From contig NC_135151.1 of the NCBI RefSeq assembly GCF_050948215.1, positions 8,348,220 through 8,412,219 on the forward strand: a DNA stretch of 64,000 bases, given 5' to 3'. Below are positions 23,601 to 33,929 of the stretch, piece by piece. This DNA comes from Halictus rubicundus (lineage: Eukaryota > Arthropoda > Insecta > Hymenoptera > Halictidae). The position numbers and the translations under genes are program-made. Positions within the stretch are counted from its first letter, which is position 1, and each line of letters opens with the position of its first letter. The notes beneath the pieces were generated by a model, which was not told the origin of the DNA, made no database searches, and worked only from the letters and a program-made list of their open reading frames with translations.

Positions 23601-24923
23601 GCATCTTTATTCGATAAACATCAAAGTGAAACATTCGAAATCATGCCGCCGGGAGAGCAGGAACGAGCATCATTTTTCAAGCAATTATTCGCACACTCAG
23701 CGTCTGGCATTGAGTCGAATCAATCGTCGCAAGGTATAATAGCGATATATCATAAAAATTTTAATGACTTGACAATAGGGTTTTATGCATTTACACAGAA
23801 TTATTTTAAAGTTTAGGGCCGTTTATTTTTAAAAATATTAGAATTTACAAAAATTGGGGAATAATTTTACATCTAGTTTTGCTTCCTTTTGTTGTTACAT
23901 ATTGTAGGAACTACAATAGGTGCAGAAATCTACGGTACCAAATGAATGGCTTTTTACAATACTAAAAATATAGTTTCAAACAAAAATTTTCTTATACGAT
24001 ACTGTTAATATAACAGCTACATTTACTGGATGCTGAATTATATCAACTATAGTTTTTTCTTTGATGTTTCATAAATGTTCCAAGTGAATTTAAATTGTTT
24101 AACAGCACTGTAGCTGTATACAATTCGCAATTTAGTTGTTATTATGTGCACTAAATCTATTTCTTAAATTTCCATAAAAATAGTGGATATTATGCAAATT
24201 GAAACGCACCAGAAAAGGACCAAAGAAGGTGGGAAGAAACGAAAATCGGCTTTACAAGCGGGTTGTTCAGAAAATTTTGCAACGCGTAAGTACATAATCA
24301 GTTAACTGTTCACCTTCAAAATTGTTTACAAAGTAATGATGATTTTACAACAATAATAGAGGAGATATCGCCAAGGAGGATTAAACTGGGAGTAAAAGTC
24401 CGCAACAAAGTTTGCACCGTACCGCAATTAGCAACTACAAAATCAAGTAATTCCAATTAAAATTTTAATTCATATGTTCCGACAATTTTCTTCTCATCTT
24501 CAAGAATATATAATTCTATTTACGGTGATCAAGTTATATTATTCACCCTGCATAATATTGATTTAGATGTGTATGCTACGTATGTATAACTTAATTTGTT
24601 GATCGTCAGAAATTAATGTGAAAAGGAAGAGCAGCGCCTCCGGGGAGGGACCATTGCCAAAACGTGTGAAGAACGCGTCGCGTGGAAGTTTATCGGCGTC
24701 CAGCGGGGAAAAATTGAATGATCCTCAAACGGAAGAACTGCTTCAGAAGATCATTAGTGTAACAGAAGCCTGGCCGTGCCATGATTTAGAAGCTCTTTAT
24801 GCCTCTCTCGAATTCATTTTGGAGAAAACCGAGGACGACGTATATTCGGCAGTGGAAGAATGTCTTAATCAATTTTTTGAATTAAGAAAAATAAAACTAT
24901 GCGTGAAGAAAGAGGAAAACTGA
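11700..24923 (+). CDS. ATAD2-like AAA+ ATPase lacking a bromodomain (11 exons, 671 aa)
   Basis: Exons: 11700-11910, 11994-12142, 13601-13870, 15937-16128, 19215-19396, 20385-20571, 23051-23236, 23598-23733, 24184-24285, 24360-24446, 24610-24923. All introns are GT-AG, phases agree, and the total is 2016 nt. AAA domain 1 is complete: Walker A GPPGTGKT (residues 68-75), pore-type KWVGESE, Walker B IIFFDE (128-133), sensor GATN (ending at 176), RRPGRFDR (186-193). Residues 275-505 match the ATAD2 linker and degenerate second AAA domain (IVPASHR, PRILLCGNDD without a Walker lysine, LPSLLYVPDI, LILTTAN). No bromodomain follows. A basic tail (505-600) leads to a C-terminal helical segment (HDLEALYASLEFIL) like the end of ATAD2. 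The start ATG is preceded directly by an in-frame TAG; since ATAG also looks like an acceptor, an upstream exon is possible. Likely role: chromatin AAA+ remodeller of the ATAD2 type (inference). Confidence 0.88.
11994..13870 (+). other. AAA domain 1 core exons (rest of Walker A to Arg finger) of the ATAD2-like gene
   Basis: The 83-bp intron at 11911-11993 splits the Walker A motif after GPP: exon 1 supplies YGPP and the first base of Gly, exon 2 supplies the rest of GTGKT. Exon 3 (13601-13870) carries Walker B, the VRSSRQD loop, sensor 1 and the RRPGRFDR arginine-finger region. All catalytic positions expected for an active AAA+ ATPase are present, which argues against a pseudogene. Confidence 0.85.
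12143..13600 (+). other. intron 2 of the ATAD2-like gene
   Basis: 1.46 kb. The second half (about 12950-13450) is GC-richer and looks repeat-derived. A 20-bp direct repeat, GCTGAGGGCAATGTGACGTC, occurs twice within 13271-13330, each copy ending in a CRE-like TGACGTC. No exon was recognised. Confidence 0.5.
14785..14947. mobile_element. short TIR element inside a GC-rich repeat (14440-15010)
   Basis: Terminal inverted repeats of about 36 bp: TCGATGACGTAGAATCGGCT at the left and AGCCGATTCTACGTCATCGA at the right, each continuing into CCCCCACTATCGCGC. It sits in a GC-rich block in intron 3 of the ATAD2-like gene that is probably itself a repeat. Non-coding. Confidence 0.75.
15502..15763. mobile_element. 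degenerate copy of the GGTGTCCCAAAAATG MITE family
   Basis: The interior matches the copies at 33327-33639 and 60523-60840: GGACCAATCAGAGCG near the left end, CTCTGATTGGTCC further right, then ACAAAGCC and CGTAAAGGGAAA. The terminal repeats are eroded (left ACAGGATGACCC). It lies in intron 3 of the ATAD2-like gene. Confidence 0.7.
16651..16857 (+). pseudogene. captured exon of unknown origin, left arm of palindrome
   Basis: Acceptor CTAGCAG before 16651, donor GTATGT after 16857, 207 nt, open in one frame that needs phase 1 on both sides. The frame encodes IYYTGMHSTDISGKETIHEK and continues to an Arg-rich end RSRRWYHS. It is not an exon of the host gene: exon 4 and exon 5 of the ATAD2-like gene join in phase 0 and align with ATAD2 without it, and its inclusion in phase 0 would reach a stop. 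The parent gene was not recognised. Confidence 0.55.
17304..17423 (+). pseudogene. transposase C-terminus-like fragment in palindrome spacer
   Basis: A 39-codon frame ends in TAA and contains LADYCWTLI and KRQARRKHF. From memory, MLADYCWTL followed by a basic KRQAKR tail is the usual C-terminus of a transposon-encoded protein family common in arthropods. That would make this the remnant of the autonomous parent of the palindromic element. The superfamily assignment is inference. Confidence 0.45.
17589..17795 (-). pseudogene. captured exon of unknown origin, right arm of palindrome
   Basis: Inverse copy of 16651-16857 with an identical translation. Splice signals are preserved on the minus strand, opposite to the transcription of the host gene. 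Confidence 0.55.
18307..19184. mobile_element. TIR element with about 45-bp ends in intron 4 of the ATAD2-like gene
   Basis: The left end CAGGGTGCCACAAAATGATA is the inverse of the right end TATCATTTTGTGACACCCTG; the match extends to AACGTGATTC. The interior contains TATAAATAAAGGGG and GGGTCACATTCTAGTTTTT. The interior recurs at 50565-50690 and, inverted, at 52780-53330. The right end lies only 30 bp before the acceptor of exon 5. Confidence 0.65.
19703..20167. mobile_element. foldback MITE, family with 53811-54074
   Basis: The left arm CCAAACTTTGGCTTC with TATAGAGGGCAGGTCCGTCG is inverted at the right (CGACGGACCTGCCCTCTATA ... GAAGCCAAAGTTTGG). The centre is AT-rich. It lies in intron 5 of the ATAD2-like gene. 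Confidence 0.7.
20620..21260. other. GC-rich block in intron 6 of the ATAD2-like gene
   Basis: Richer in G+C than its surroundings and open in several frames on both strands, none recognised. The segment AGGTCAATGCATACCTCACA near 21042 recurs inverted near 22664 (TGTGAGGTATGCATTGACC), so 21.0-22.7 kb may be a long TIR element or two related insertions. Confidence 0.35.
21572..21780 (-). pseudogene. mariner transposase C-terminal relic
   Basis: On the minus strand the frame ending at the stop 21643-21645 reads MDRLPEKWQQVLTNNGNYII. This is the typical mariner C-terminus (family pattern LPERWxxVxxxxGxYF). Beyond the stop, GGTTGAAGGGAAAGTTCTG next to TA at 21570-21571 looks like the mariner terminal repeat. 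The rest of the element is missing. Confidence 0.65.
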
Positions 24924-25535
24924 ATAACGAATTTTTCAAAAAGCAAGCCCGCTGTCGCGTGTGAATCCATTGCGACAAACAACGTACCACATCACTCGTT
25001 GATCTATAACTTCTAGTCGTCCGTCGCTATAAATTAGGTTCAAACCCGGTACGAATTAATTTCTGGTAAACGCTTACACAAACAGACACGCGAGTGATTG
25101 TCCGCGTTTTGTAAATAATCCGTGTCACTCGATTTTTTTTTTGTCGACATATACAATCTTTTGTAAACTTGCGTGAATACGACGTCGCATGATACATAAT
25201 TTTGCTTGTGTAACGTATAAGTCTCGATTGTTTACTGTTCACTGTAATCGGTAATTTATTCGAATGATGCAAATGTACTTGATTAGAATGGAAAAGCATT
25301 ATAAAATAATAATAATATTAGTTGTTATTATATTGTTTTGTGAGAGACTATAATTAAAAGGAGTTTAACGTGAATCCCACAATGTACAAGTTCGTGAGAC
25401 ATATTTTCACACCGATATGGCTGACAATGTTGTGGCCGCGACGGCTCTCGAGATTCGGCCACTCACCGCGGTGGAGTGAGGTGTTCCACTGACTTGGAAA
25501 CGTGAGATTGGCACTGGCGTACAACGATAATTTAC
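24924..25535. other. 3' flank of the ATAD2-like gene
   Basis: Probably contains the 3' UTR, with AT-rich possible polyadenylation sequence near 25300-25360. No other feature was seen. Confidence 0.45.
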
Positions 25536-25660
25536 TGTACATACAGCCTCGGGACGGCTGGCGCGCGGTAGAATGCGATAGAAGCAGCGGTCGGACGGCG
25601 TAACATAGTCTTCCGACCGCAGTTTCTACTGCGCGCCAACCGTCCGAGTCTGTATGTACA
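25536..25660. repeat. GC-rich hairpin element (about 38-bp inverted repeats)
   Basis: The left arm TGTACATACAGCCTCGGGAC (then GGCTGGCGCGCGGTAGAA) is the inverse of TTCTACTGCGCGCC ... GTCCGAGTCTGTATGTACA on the right. The loop is short. It looks like a small MITE. Confidence 0.75.
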
Positions 25661-25734
25661 TACATATGTATATCGCGTGAAGCGTTCACTTCAAATAATT
25701 TTAATTTCGTCAATTTTAAAGTGTTCGCTTTTTT

Positions 25735-26113
25735 AAAAACAGGTCCGTAAAGTGGACACTTGTAGCTATATCCTCATTTTTACAAATTTTTAAAAAAAGC
25801 ACCTGCTATGAAAACAGTACATTTGTTTAAAACCATTGCAAAATAAATGGTGAAAAAACATTTTTGGTAGATCCTCTTATGTTTTCACTATAAGTACCTA
25901 AAATCTCATTTTGTTCGGTTTGTTAGTTCTAGTCTTACAATTTAATGAAAAAAGGGTAACACGTTTTTTTACACGTTTGTAAAATGAACAATTTATAAGA
26001 TATCGAAAAATCCTTTGAGATTCGTTTATAGGTCACTAAAGACTACAACATATTCAAATTTGAATAAAATCCGAAACATTACTCCAAAAAATGTCCGATT
26101 TCGCGTGGAATGA
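25735..26113. repeat. dispersed repeat, family with 38390-38910 and 55596-55800
   Basis: Contains GAAAAATCCTTTGAGATTCG, AAAATCCGAAAC and GTGGAATGACCC. These match, in opposite orientation, CGAAGGATTTT and CGGATTTTGTTC in the other two copies. Non-coding; class unknown. Confidence 0.6.
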
Positions 26114-26253
26114 CCCAATGGTAAGACAAGTTTCGTTTCTCTCTACGTGCCTGTTGGACATTTTTAGTGGGCCAATAGGAACTTTATCCTTGTATGGTGC
26201 CGGGGAAATGCCGAGCGGTCTAACACAGTTTTTTTACCGGAAGACATCCTCGC

Positions 26254-26440
26254 CATAGTCGCCAGATCAAGACTTGTTCCCCGACTCTAATTCCCCCTTC
26301 TACCGCACTATTCTCCACGCTTCCGCCGTGATCCGGTCACGTGACGCGTTTCATCTCTGTCGTGCATACTCCAGTACCGGCAGAGAGAGGGTAACTTTCT
26401 CCCCTCAATTCGTGCTCCCACCCCTCATCTAGCGACTACG
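26254..26440. mobile_element. MITE with CATAGTCGCCAGA ends, copy 1
   Basis: Begins CATAGTCGCCAGATCAAGAC and ends CATCTAGCGACTACG, an imperfect inverted repeat. The interior has CTTCCGCCGTGATCCGGTCA and CAGAGAGAGGGTAAC. The same structure occurs at 39070-39278 and, inverted, at 59856-60053. Confidence 0.7.
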
Positions 26441-26516
26441 ATCCTCGCTTTTCCCACTCTGTGGTCAGATATTTCAGGACAAAGTCCTAATTCTTTTGCT
26501 ACCGTAATTCTTTTGC

Positions 26517-26520
<4 letters not shown>

Positions 26521-26577
<57 letters not shown>
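26521..26577 (+). repeat. (CT)n microsatellite
   Basis: An uninterrupted CT dinucleotide run of about 57 bp. Confidence 0.98.
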
Positions 26578-26582
<5 letters not shown>

Positions 26583-27586
26583 TTTGTGTGGATCATACCG
26601 CACTATATCCCAGAAAAATGGTTATAATTTTGAAATAAAGTCAAATAAATACACATGTTCGTATGAATTTTTTTCACTGTTCTTGCGTACTTTGTACACT
26701 CCTAAAATTGATGCCACATGTTACAATATACCTGTATTATATCTCGGTGTTACTGTTTGCCCCCCTCCCCTCGTTCCACGTACAGCTGTCCACGTACACG
26801 CACCCTTATTGTGTCCGTATTAACAAAACTGACATGCAATGAGCGTGATGACGGTTACCTGCCATAGATCACCACGTCTCGTATTAATGTACATTCTTTG
26901 GAGAGTACATGTAGGTACATATGTCTTTTATTGAAACTTAAAAGAAGGACTACTCATTAAAAGAAGGCGGTAACTGAGGGGAAGCTCCCCTAACGCCAGA
27001 CGGCGTTCAATGCTTGGTGATAGCTATATATTTAACATTTGAAACTATACTGAGCTGTTGTATCGCGTAGGGGAAAGAAAGCAAGCTGTGTGCTACAGCT
27101 AGGTACTCATTTGATTGTTGCGACTGTCAAGAACCCGGTGCAAAAAACGTTTTATGGTCAAAAAACGTGCAAGTCGTGTTATTGTATCTTTTGATGAGTG
27201 TTTTTTTTTTAACTGTCTGTTTATATTGCTTGTAGCGTGTATTAATTTTAATAAAAAATTTTCTTTGATGGGTTCACTGTCCCCCAGTACAGGACAGAAT
27301 AATTTCTTGTGTTCCTTTTTCTACTACTATTTATTATTTCGCTGTCGGTAAATGGTAAGAAGGAAGGTTAAAGGAAAAATTTTAAAAACAGACTTCATAT
27401 TGATAGAACACTGGAACCGAACAGACAGACTAGGGAACAATCTACATTTAAAACATTTATTATGCCTCTACGTGCCTTCGTTGACAAGCACGTTACAAGT
27501 TACTCGGAATGCGAGACTTTATCGTTGTGGCATACAAGACTTGGAAGACGTTAGTCGGTCGCGTCTCGAGATCTTCGGCTGTCTAT

Positions 27587-27744
27587 AGTATTCCCTTTGT
27601 AACTGTGAAAACTTCTGCTCTACAGAGTCACAGTTACAGTAAGTATTCTCTCTGTAACTGGGAAAACTTCGAGTCTGCAGAGCCGCAGTTGCAGTATTCT
27701 CTCCGTAACTGAGAAAATTTCGAGTCTGCAGAGTTGCAATTATA
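27587..27744 (+). repeat. three-copy tandem repeat, unit 51-55 bp
   Basis: Copies start at 27587, 27642 and 27693. Each begins AGTATTC, then TGTAACTG or CGTAACTG, GAAAA, and TCTGCAGAG or TCTACAGAG. They are diverged but collinear. Confidence 0.85.
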
Positions 27745-28564
27745 AAAGAGGTACTGCATTCTCTGTAGTGTTCCGAACGTAGCGAAGGATAGCGATTGAA
27801 AAATAAAGAAGGACTGAGATTCGATCAATACGACTATTTTTCTGGGCCTATACACCCCACGATTCCTTTGACACGCTTTTTCGGAAAAACTAGATTTGAG
27901 ATTTTCCTTCGGACCCATGAGGTGCATGCCGTAGCCAGCTGCGGGACGTTGGACTTTGGTCGGTGCGACCCTTCGGAAACTCGGGGTTTATGATACTAGA
28001 AAACAAAAGAATTGTACGTGCTGGAAACGGCTTTCTCAAATAGAGCTTCGTTGTCACTTGCCTTATAAACTGACCCGACCATCTGTAGGCCAAATGTTTT
28101 ATTGTACGTGCCGACTACTACTACAATATCTTTAATAGCTGCAGAGAAAAAACAGCTGGTAACACTTTATCTACCTCTCTATACAGGATGGTTGACCAGA
28201 CATTACTACTTCGATTTGCGTGACCGTTGTTATTCGTAGCGAAGAATGTTGCTTGAATGTTATTCTAGCACACGATGGCGAGTCTCACTTGCAATTTGAA
28301 GATTTAAAGGTTAACGAGAGGGTGTTCGGAGTTGTTCTTAACGGTTGCGTGGTTAGAAATGTTATTTATAATTGGGCGTTCGGGATTGTTCTAATCGGTT
28401 ACGTGGTCGCTATGGTTCTTGACGGTTACTCTTCCGAAATTGTTCTGATCTTCTTCTTTCGTCGCTGAAAATCACATTTCTCGACTTCTTTTTCCAAAGA
28501 ACATGCTCCCGTGTAATCTTTAAACGGGCCTCTTTATATCTTTTATTTAATGGAGTTCGTTGCT

Positions 28565-28860
28565 TTAAATTTTCCGTTTATTAAATTTGTTCTTTTGCAG
28601 AATACGACGCATATTTCTTACATTAGTTGAAACATCCGGTTCTTCAGTAATTTTTCTTGCGGTTCCCTTCAAGTTGGAAGCAGTGTGTAGAACAGTCCCC
28701 ATCTGTCGTGTTCCGTTGTAGCACGAGGTTTTCCAGTTGTTCTTTCTTTCCATACATTTTTGGATTTTTTAAGAGATTATATATCACAGTACGACTTCTG
28801 TTTATTAATTTTGCATATTTTTGTTTAATCGTTTTCCTCCATCCATTTTTCATTTCTTCT
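28565..28860 (-). pseudogene. Tc1/Tc3-like transposase N-terminal relic
   Basis: Minus-strand translation shows INRSRTVIYNLLKNPKMYGK, the helix-turn-helix of Tc1/Tc3-type transposases. After a frame change it continues with KITEEPDVSTNVRNMRRILQ, the second HTH. A frameshift separates the halves and the catalytic domain is absent, so this is a dead fragment. Confidence 0.7.
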
Positions 28861-29894
28861 AAAATTAGATGGACCAATATTGTAGCTAAATAACAGATTT
28901 GAACGTTCGCTTTGAACAGTATCATCCTTAGCACTGGGCAAACGAAGCACTTGTCCCGGGCCCCGCTCTTATTGTTAATTACTTCTACAATTATTAAGAG
29001 TAAATAAATGCAATTGCAATAGCTGATGAATCCAAATTTTGTACTTTTTTTATTATACTATACACATGTAAGTATACATAGTTTTTTTGTCAGGGCCGAG
29101 CTTATCGCAGGCCTCGCCATCTCTAGGGTCGACTGCGCGCCCTTGTATTACGGGCCAAGGCCGAGCGGTTTATAGTTCATACGTAGAAGAATAAAGTTCA
29201 TCTAACTCTGATCGTGGCAGGAATCATACGTGCAGTTTTTTAAAAATATTATCCAGGTTGTACCTACCGGGACATTCATTATAGGCAGGCATTCATTTAT
29301 AACGGGACGCCGAAACGTGCCATTTTTTAGATTTGCCTGCTTAACGATTTAACGCACCGAATTAAGGAAATGAGGATCCAAAAATTACTTTACTACTGCA
29401 CCTCTGGCAAGCATTTGGTGTTCTGACTTCCAACTCAATAGCAACGACCTGTCATAAACCTTCCTTCTACTGAGTAGCGAGTGACGGGAAAGACCCCTCA
29501 GACCCTTGCAGTGGTCCGCGCATGCACTCCTAAACCTGGAACTGCGCCAGGCCCATAAAAAATGGCGTGTTGCCACCTAAGGCCTTGGGTATACAGAGAG
29601 GGGCGAGCGGTATGCGGCAAACGCGGTAAAATAATTGACGACAAAGCGGCAAAAAATAAATCAAACACATTACATACACATGAAATTGGCTATACAGCAA
29701 CTGAGCGGAGCGACATCGCGGTCGACGCGACGAAAACAAATAATACGACATAAAAGACGCAGCCTGTGCAGATCTACAAGTTTTGTTCGACATCTATTTC
29801 GATACAATAATTCTACCACTAATTCATTAAATATTCGAGAAAAACGATTTCGTGAGCATTTGATTCATTATTTTAATGTTTAAAGGCCCGAGGG

Positions 29895-30000
29895 CAAGTT
29901 TTCCCGATTTCCGATCGAGCTCAAACTTTGCACAGATTTTTTTTTATCAATTGGGACAATCCTTGGGGGTGGCGCAAAAAAATGCAAATGTCGAAAATAA
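29895..30000 (+). repeat. dispersed repeat fragment shared with 22874-22980
   Basis: Both contain CCGATCGAGCTC, AACTTTGCACAGA, a T-run, AATTGG and a G-run. Short; class unknown. Confidence 0.6.
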
Positions 30001-30874
30001 GAGCCATAATGTTCACTTAATACTAGATCCACACTGTTGTTGGTAAACAGTTCGCGATGCTGAGTAATTTTTCACAGTTCTTATGCGAAATTGTTGTAAA
30101 GCTTCTGAATCCTTTTTCGTTTTTTAATAAATTATTTGTTAAACATATTCCATCAGAAATGCGTCTTTATTAAAAAATTTCTCTTCGCCACAGCATTGTC
30201 GCTCCTTTTTCAGCTGGTACAAGTAAAACTCGCGTGATGCTTACCATTAACAATGTCGATGCGATGCAGCTTCTGCTAGCCATCAGCTCGTTAACTGCTC
30301 GTCAACCAGTGTGTCGTTCTGCCCAGTGTGGACCGAGCATTAGAGGACGCGTCCAATATTGTATAGAGCTTGTAAAATGTGCATATTGTATATCAAATGA
30401 CCTATTATTTTGTCTAGCACTTTACGTATGGGCGGCAACGGACCACATGGCCGTATGTGACTCAAGTCGCCAGCGTTGAGAGTCCGACCATGTGGTTCGG
30501 TATATTGTAAAATAATTAAGCACTGAGTTTGAAGTACTGGTGAGAAAGTCGGTTATAGTACTGTGCGTTACTGTTTCGTGCGATAGGATATAGTAAGAGA
30601 TTGACGAAACTATGTGAAATCTTCATCGCTATTGAGTGTACAGTGACCTTCGAAAGTATTATAAGCAGCGTTTTTAAAATTTGACCAAATTACTAGATTA
30701 TTTTTTGGGTAATTAGAATTGATTTACTAATTGACGTGCAAAAGAGATTTTGAAAAATTTACAATTGTTATGAATTGCATGGAAAAATAGAAAAGGCACT
30801 TTTGAAAACTTTTTCATTTAAGTCCGTAATGGGAATTTAAATTATGAGTCTTGTAGATCTATATTAGTTATTAG

Positions 30875-31950
30875 TAGACTGCGGAAGTTTATGCACGAGA
30901 AATATGCAAAATGCATATGACATTTATGCACGAAAAACATGCAAATATGCACGAAAAATATGCAAATATGCACGAAAAATATGCAAATATGCTCGAAACA
31001 TATGCAAATTTTTCCGATATTAATTATATATTACATTAAGTGTTAGGTACAATATTGAGTATTAACAGACATTTCACAGTTATACTGGAGTATCGTAATT
31101 CGAATTACAATAAATTACAATCATTTTTTCTAAATTTGATGACGTTTGTCGATCAAAATTAATTTATACGCCGAAAATGACCGCTCCACATCACACGACG
31201 TTATCGGTGCATATTTGAAGTTACTTATACTGTGCGGTGGCGTACATATTGGATCTTGTACAAATTCTCCGCATAAAATTCGTACAACGCTGCCCATGTT
31301 GCTTGACCACTATTTTTTGTGTGTATGGAAGTATTAATATGTTAAATTAATTGCGATTTTCTATCGCACTTTATACTTTTATTGCACATTTCACAGTAAA
31401 TATTATTTTCATTATTTTCGTCAATAATGAAATTGGGATCGTCTTCGAACCAGCTTTTCATCAGTAAAACCCTACTTTTCCGAACTTTCGGCATTTTAAT
31501 AATGATCGCACGCACACTCACAAAATTCACCTTACCACTTCGAGTATCAAGCTGAACTGTTCGAATTCTAAATACCAACAGCTACATGTGTTCTTAGAGC
31601 TGATTCAGTAAGCAATATAAGGTCGGAACACCATAACTTGTTGATACTTCTTCAGTATTATATCGGCGTATCACTATTATCGACGCTATTCGGTTATGAT
31701 ACGAGTGCTTATTAATAGATTACATAAATTTAACAAGATAAATGATTCATATGAGCATGAGATATGCATATACACGGAAAATAATATGTTTTAGATATTT
31801 CTCTTTGAAAAACATACGCATTATGCAGAAAGTGCAAAATAAAAAACATATTTTTAGAATCCTCTAATCGCAAAACATATTTCTGTTTAAGTCACATTGC
31901 TTTATCAGTTTTCTATATAAATATGCATTTGCATAAACATCCGCGGTCTA
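30875..31950. mobile_element. hAT element, 1.08 kb, with perfect 8-bp target duplication
   Basis: Ends TAGACTGCGGAAGTTTATGCA and TGCATAAACATCCGCGGTCTA are inverted repeats. GTTATTAG flanks the element exactly on both sides (30867-30874, 31951-31958), as hAT transposases generate. Subterminal repeats of an ATGCACGAAAAAT-type unit lie at 30890-31012. Inside, on the minus strand, is a BED-finger-like fragment (31342-31493). The element is non-autonomous. Confidence 0.85.
31342..31493 (-). pseudogene. BED-type zinc-finger fragment of an hAT transposase
   Basis: Reads MPKVRKSRVLLMKSWFEDDP and then YCEMCNKSIKCDRKSQL, ending at a stop before the His pair of the finger. This is the N-terminal start of BED-finger hAT transposases; the DDE core is missing. 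Confidence 0.6.
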
Positions 31951-32067
31951 GTTATTAGAGGTGTGCGAGAACCCGAAAATGTCGGGAGCACTGCCTCGGG
32001 ACGAGTCGGGAACAAATCTGGTCGGGTCAGGTATAAAGTAGAGGTAGAAAACCCGGCAGCCCCCCTA

Positions 32068-32196
32068 ACCCTCCTATAACACGGTAGATAGGTTCCTACG
32101 AAATGCCGCGTTGTATGAGACCCAGAGCCAGTACAAAAAGGGGGATTACGTACAGGTAGCGAAACCGTGTTATAAGATGCCGTGTTATAGGAGGGT
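32068..32196. mobile_element. 129-bp MITE with ACCCTCCTATAACACGG ends
   Basis: AACCCTCCTATAACACGG at the left and CCGTGTTATAGGAGGGTT at the right are perfect inverted repeats, and TA flanks both sides, as for Tc1/mariner-type MITEs. It is inserted in a repeat containing several GTCGGG motifs (31980-32260). Confidence 0.8.
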
Positions 32197-33326
32197 TACT
32201 TGTATTTCGGGTCTCGAAACTGTCGGGATTCCCGAGAGTTTTGGGAACCCGAACAACATTTCGAGACTAGGTATTCAGGTTTGTTAAATATGACTACAGC
32301 TTCAAATTTTTTTATTTTGGGAAGATTCTCAAATTACCCATTATGAAATAATGAAACTAAACATGATGTGGCACGAAAAAACGCCATCAGTATTCATCTT
32401 TCATTACACTATATCGTCGTTGCCCGGTGAATTAGGTTGCTAGTTCGTTGCGTGTTCGACCATGATGCGTTAATTAAGCTGTATGAGTAGGCATGAGCGC
32501 AGTTCTTTCCATTTCTTTTTGTAACTATTTCTTTCTTATTCCACTTAATACTTTCCTATACAATACAATTAAGAGTATTTAGTATTTATACAATACCATT
32601 AACAGATGAAGGAAAATATGCGGGAACGCATTCAAAAGAGCCTATGCTGATATTGATCACCACACACTTTACTGAGTCACGCAATCAGTGGGCGAATGCT
32701 TCAGCCACTGTCTTTCTGTGGCTGGTCATCATTTTGAGCATCTGTTGTAGCAGATTATTTTGGATTGAAGTACTTTGTTTAAATTTTGAATTGACTCAGT
32801 GTGATTTCATTAATAAAGAAGATAATACCCCATTACGTGAGCATTCACAGTGAATTTATATTTTTCATCTTTTTTTACGTTTAAGACCTTAAATGACCTT
32901 GATTGACTATATTGTTGTAATTGTATCGAGAAGAGCTACAATCGTAAGTGTTGAAAAATATGTGGTTCCATTTTAAAAAACTAAGTTGGCCTTCAAATCT
33001 CCTAAGCATCCCAACCTGAAAAAAAGTTATGTATACCACGTAATGGGCCCCTCGAAACCAAACAACTTTTGTCTGAAACATTTCTTCCTATCTCAAAAAC
33101 TGTAGAAGTGATTCAGGTAGCTTGGTTAAATTTGATTAACAATACTCACAACAATGAAGATATACTCTCAGTCTCACGCGTGGTCGGCGTGCAACCTGCA
33201 TCACATCACAACCATAACCTTACACACAGTCCCTCCCTTTAGCACTCGCTCTCCCTTCTACACTATTATTCATTCTTAACTCTCAGATACAACAAAAACA
33301 TTGCAATATAGCAATCTAGCAATATA

Positions 33327-33639
33327 AGGGGTGTCCCAAAAATGTTGTACATGAGATAATTTGAAATAACTTTTTCCTTTACGAAAATATTCCCGACGAC
33401 CTTGTCAAAGACAAGCCGAATTATTAACGAAGAACAAGGACAATACCAACACCACACTTAACGGAACCTGTCGCCGAGCCGGAACTCGTTCGCTGTAACA
33501 GCGGTCTGATTGGTCCTTGTTTTCCTTTAATAGCTCCTTAACAAAGCCACGGAGAATATTTGCGTAAAGGGAAAAGTTACTTCATATGGCCTGAGGAATC
33601 ACTCCTTTCAAGGAAGTACAACATTTTTGGGACACCCTG
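33327..33639. mobile_element. 313-bp MITE with GGTGTCCCAAAAATGTTGTAC ends
   Basis: Left end GGGGTGTCCCAAAAATGTTG and right end CAACATTTTTGGGACACCC are inverted repeats, flanked by TA on both sides (33325-33326, 33640-33641). The interior contains GTCTGATTGGTCC. Sister copies: 60523-60840 and 15502-15763. Confidence 0.85.
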
Positions 33640-33929
33640 TATAGTAATGTAGGAGTACTTCGAGCAAACTCCTTTCTCTTCGCGCATGAGGAGTTAACTC
33701 GCGATCTCGCGCAATTGTTTCTTCTCCCCGTTGCGATGACGGAAGATGGAAAGCAAGAACGAATCTCCTTGAAGAGAGGTGGAGAACCACGCGTTCTCCA
33801 GGCTTATCAGTTCGTGCCGGGCAGCCGTGCAATGCGTTGGTTTGTCTTGCAGTTCAATTGTGCCTTGAGTTTTACGCGCGACATACGCATACGTTTATAT
33901 TGCTTCATACAGACTGTACGAGTCGGTCG

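Noticed and set aside
30890..31012. CRISPR-like spaced repeat array
   Set aside because: The units are degenerate, almost contiguous and lie within the end of an hAT element in a eukaryotic genome.
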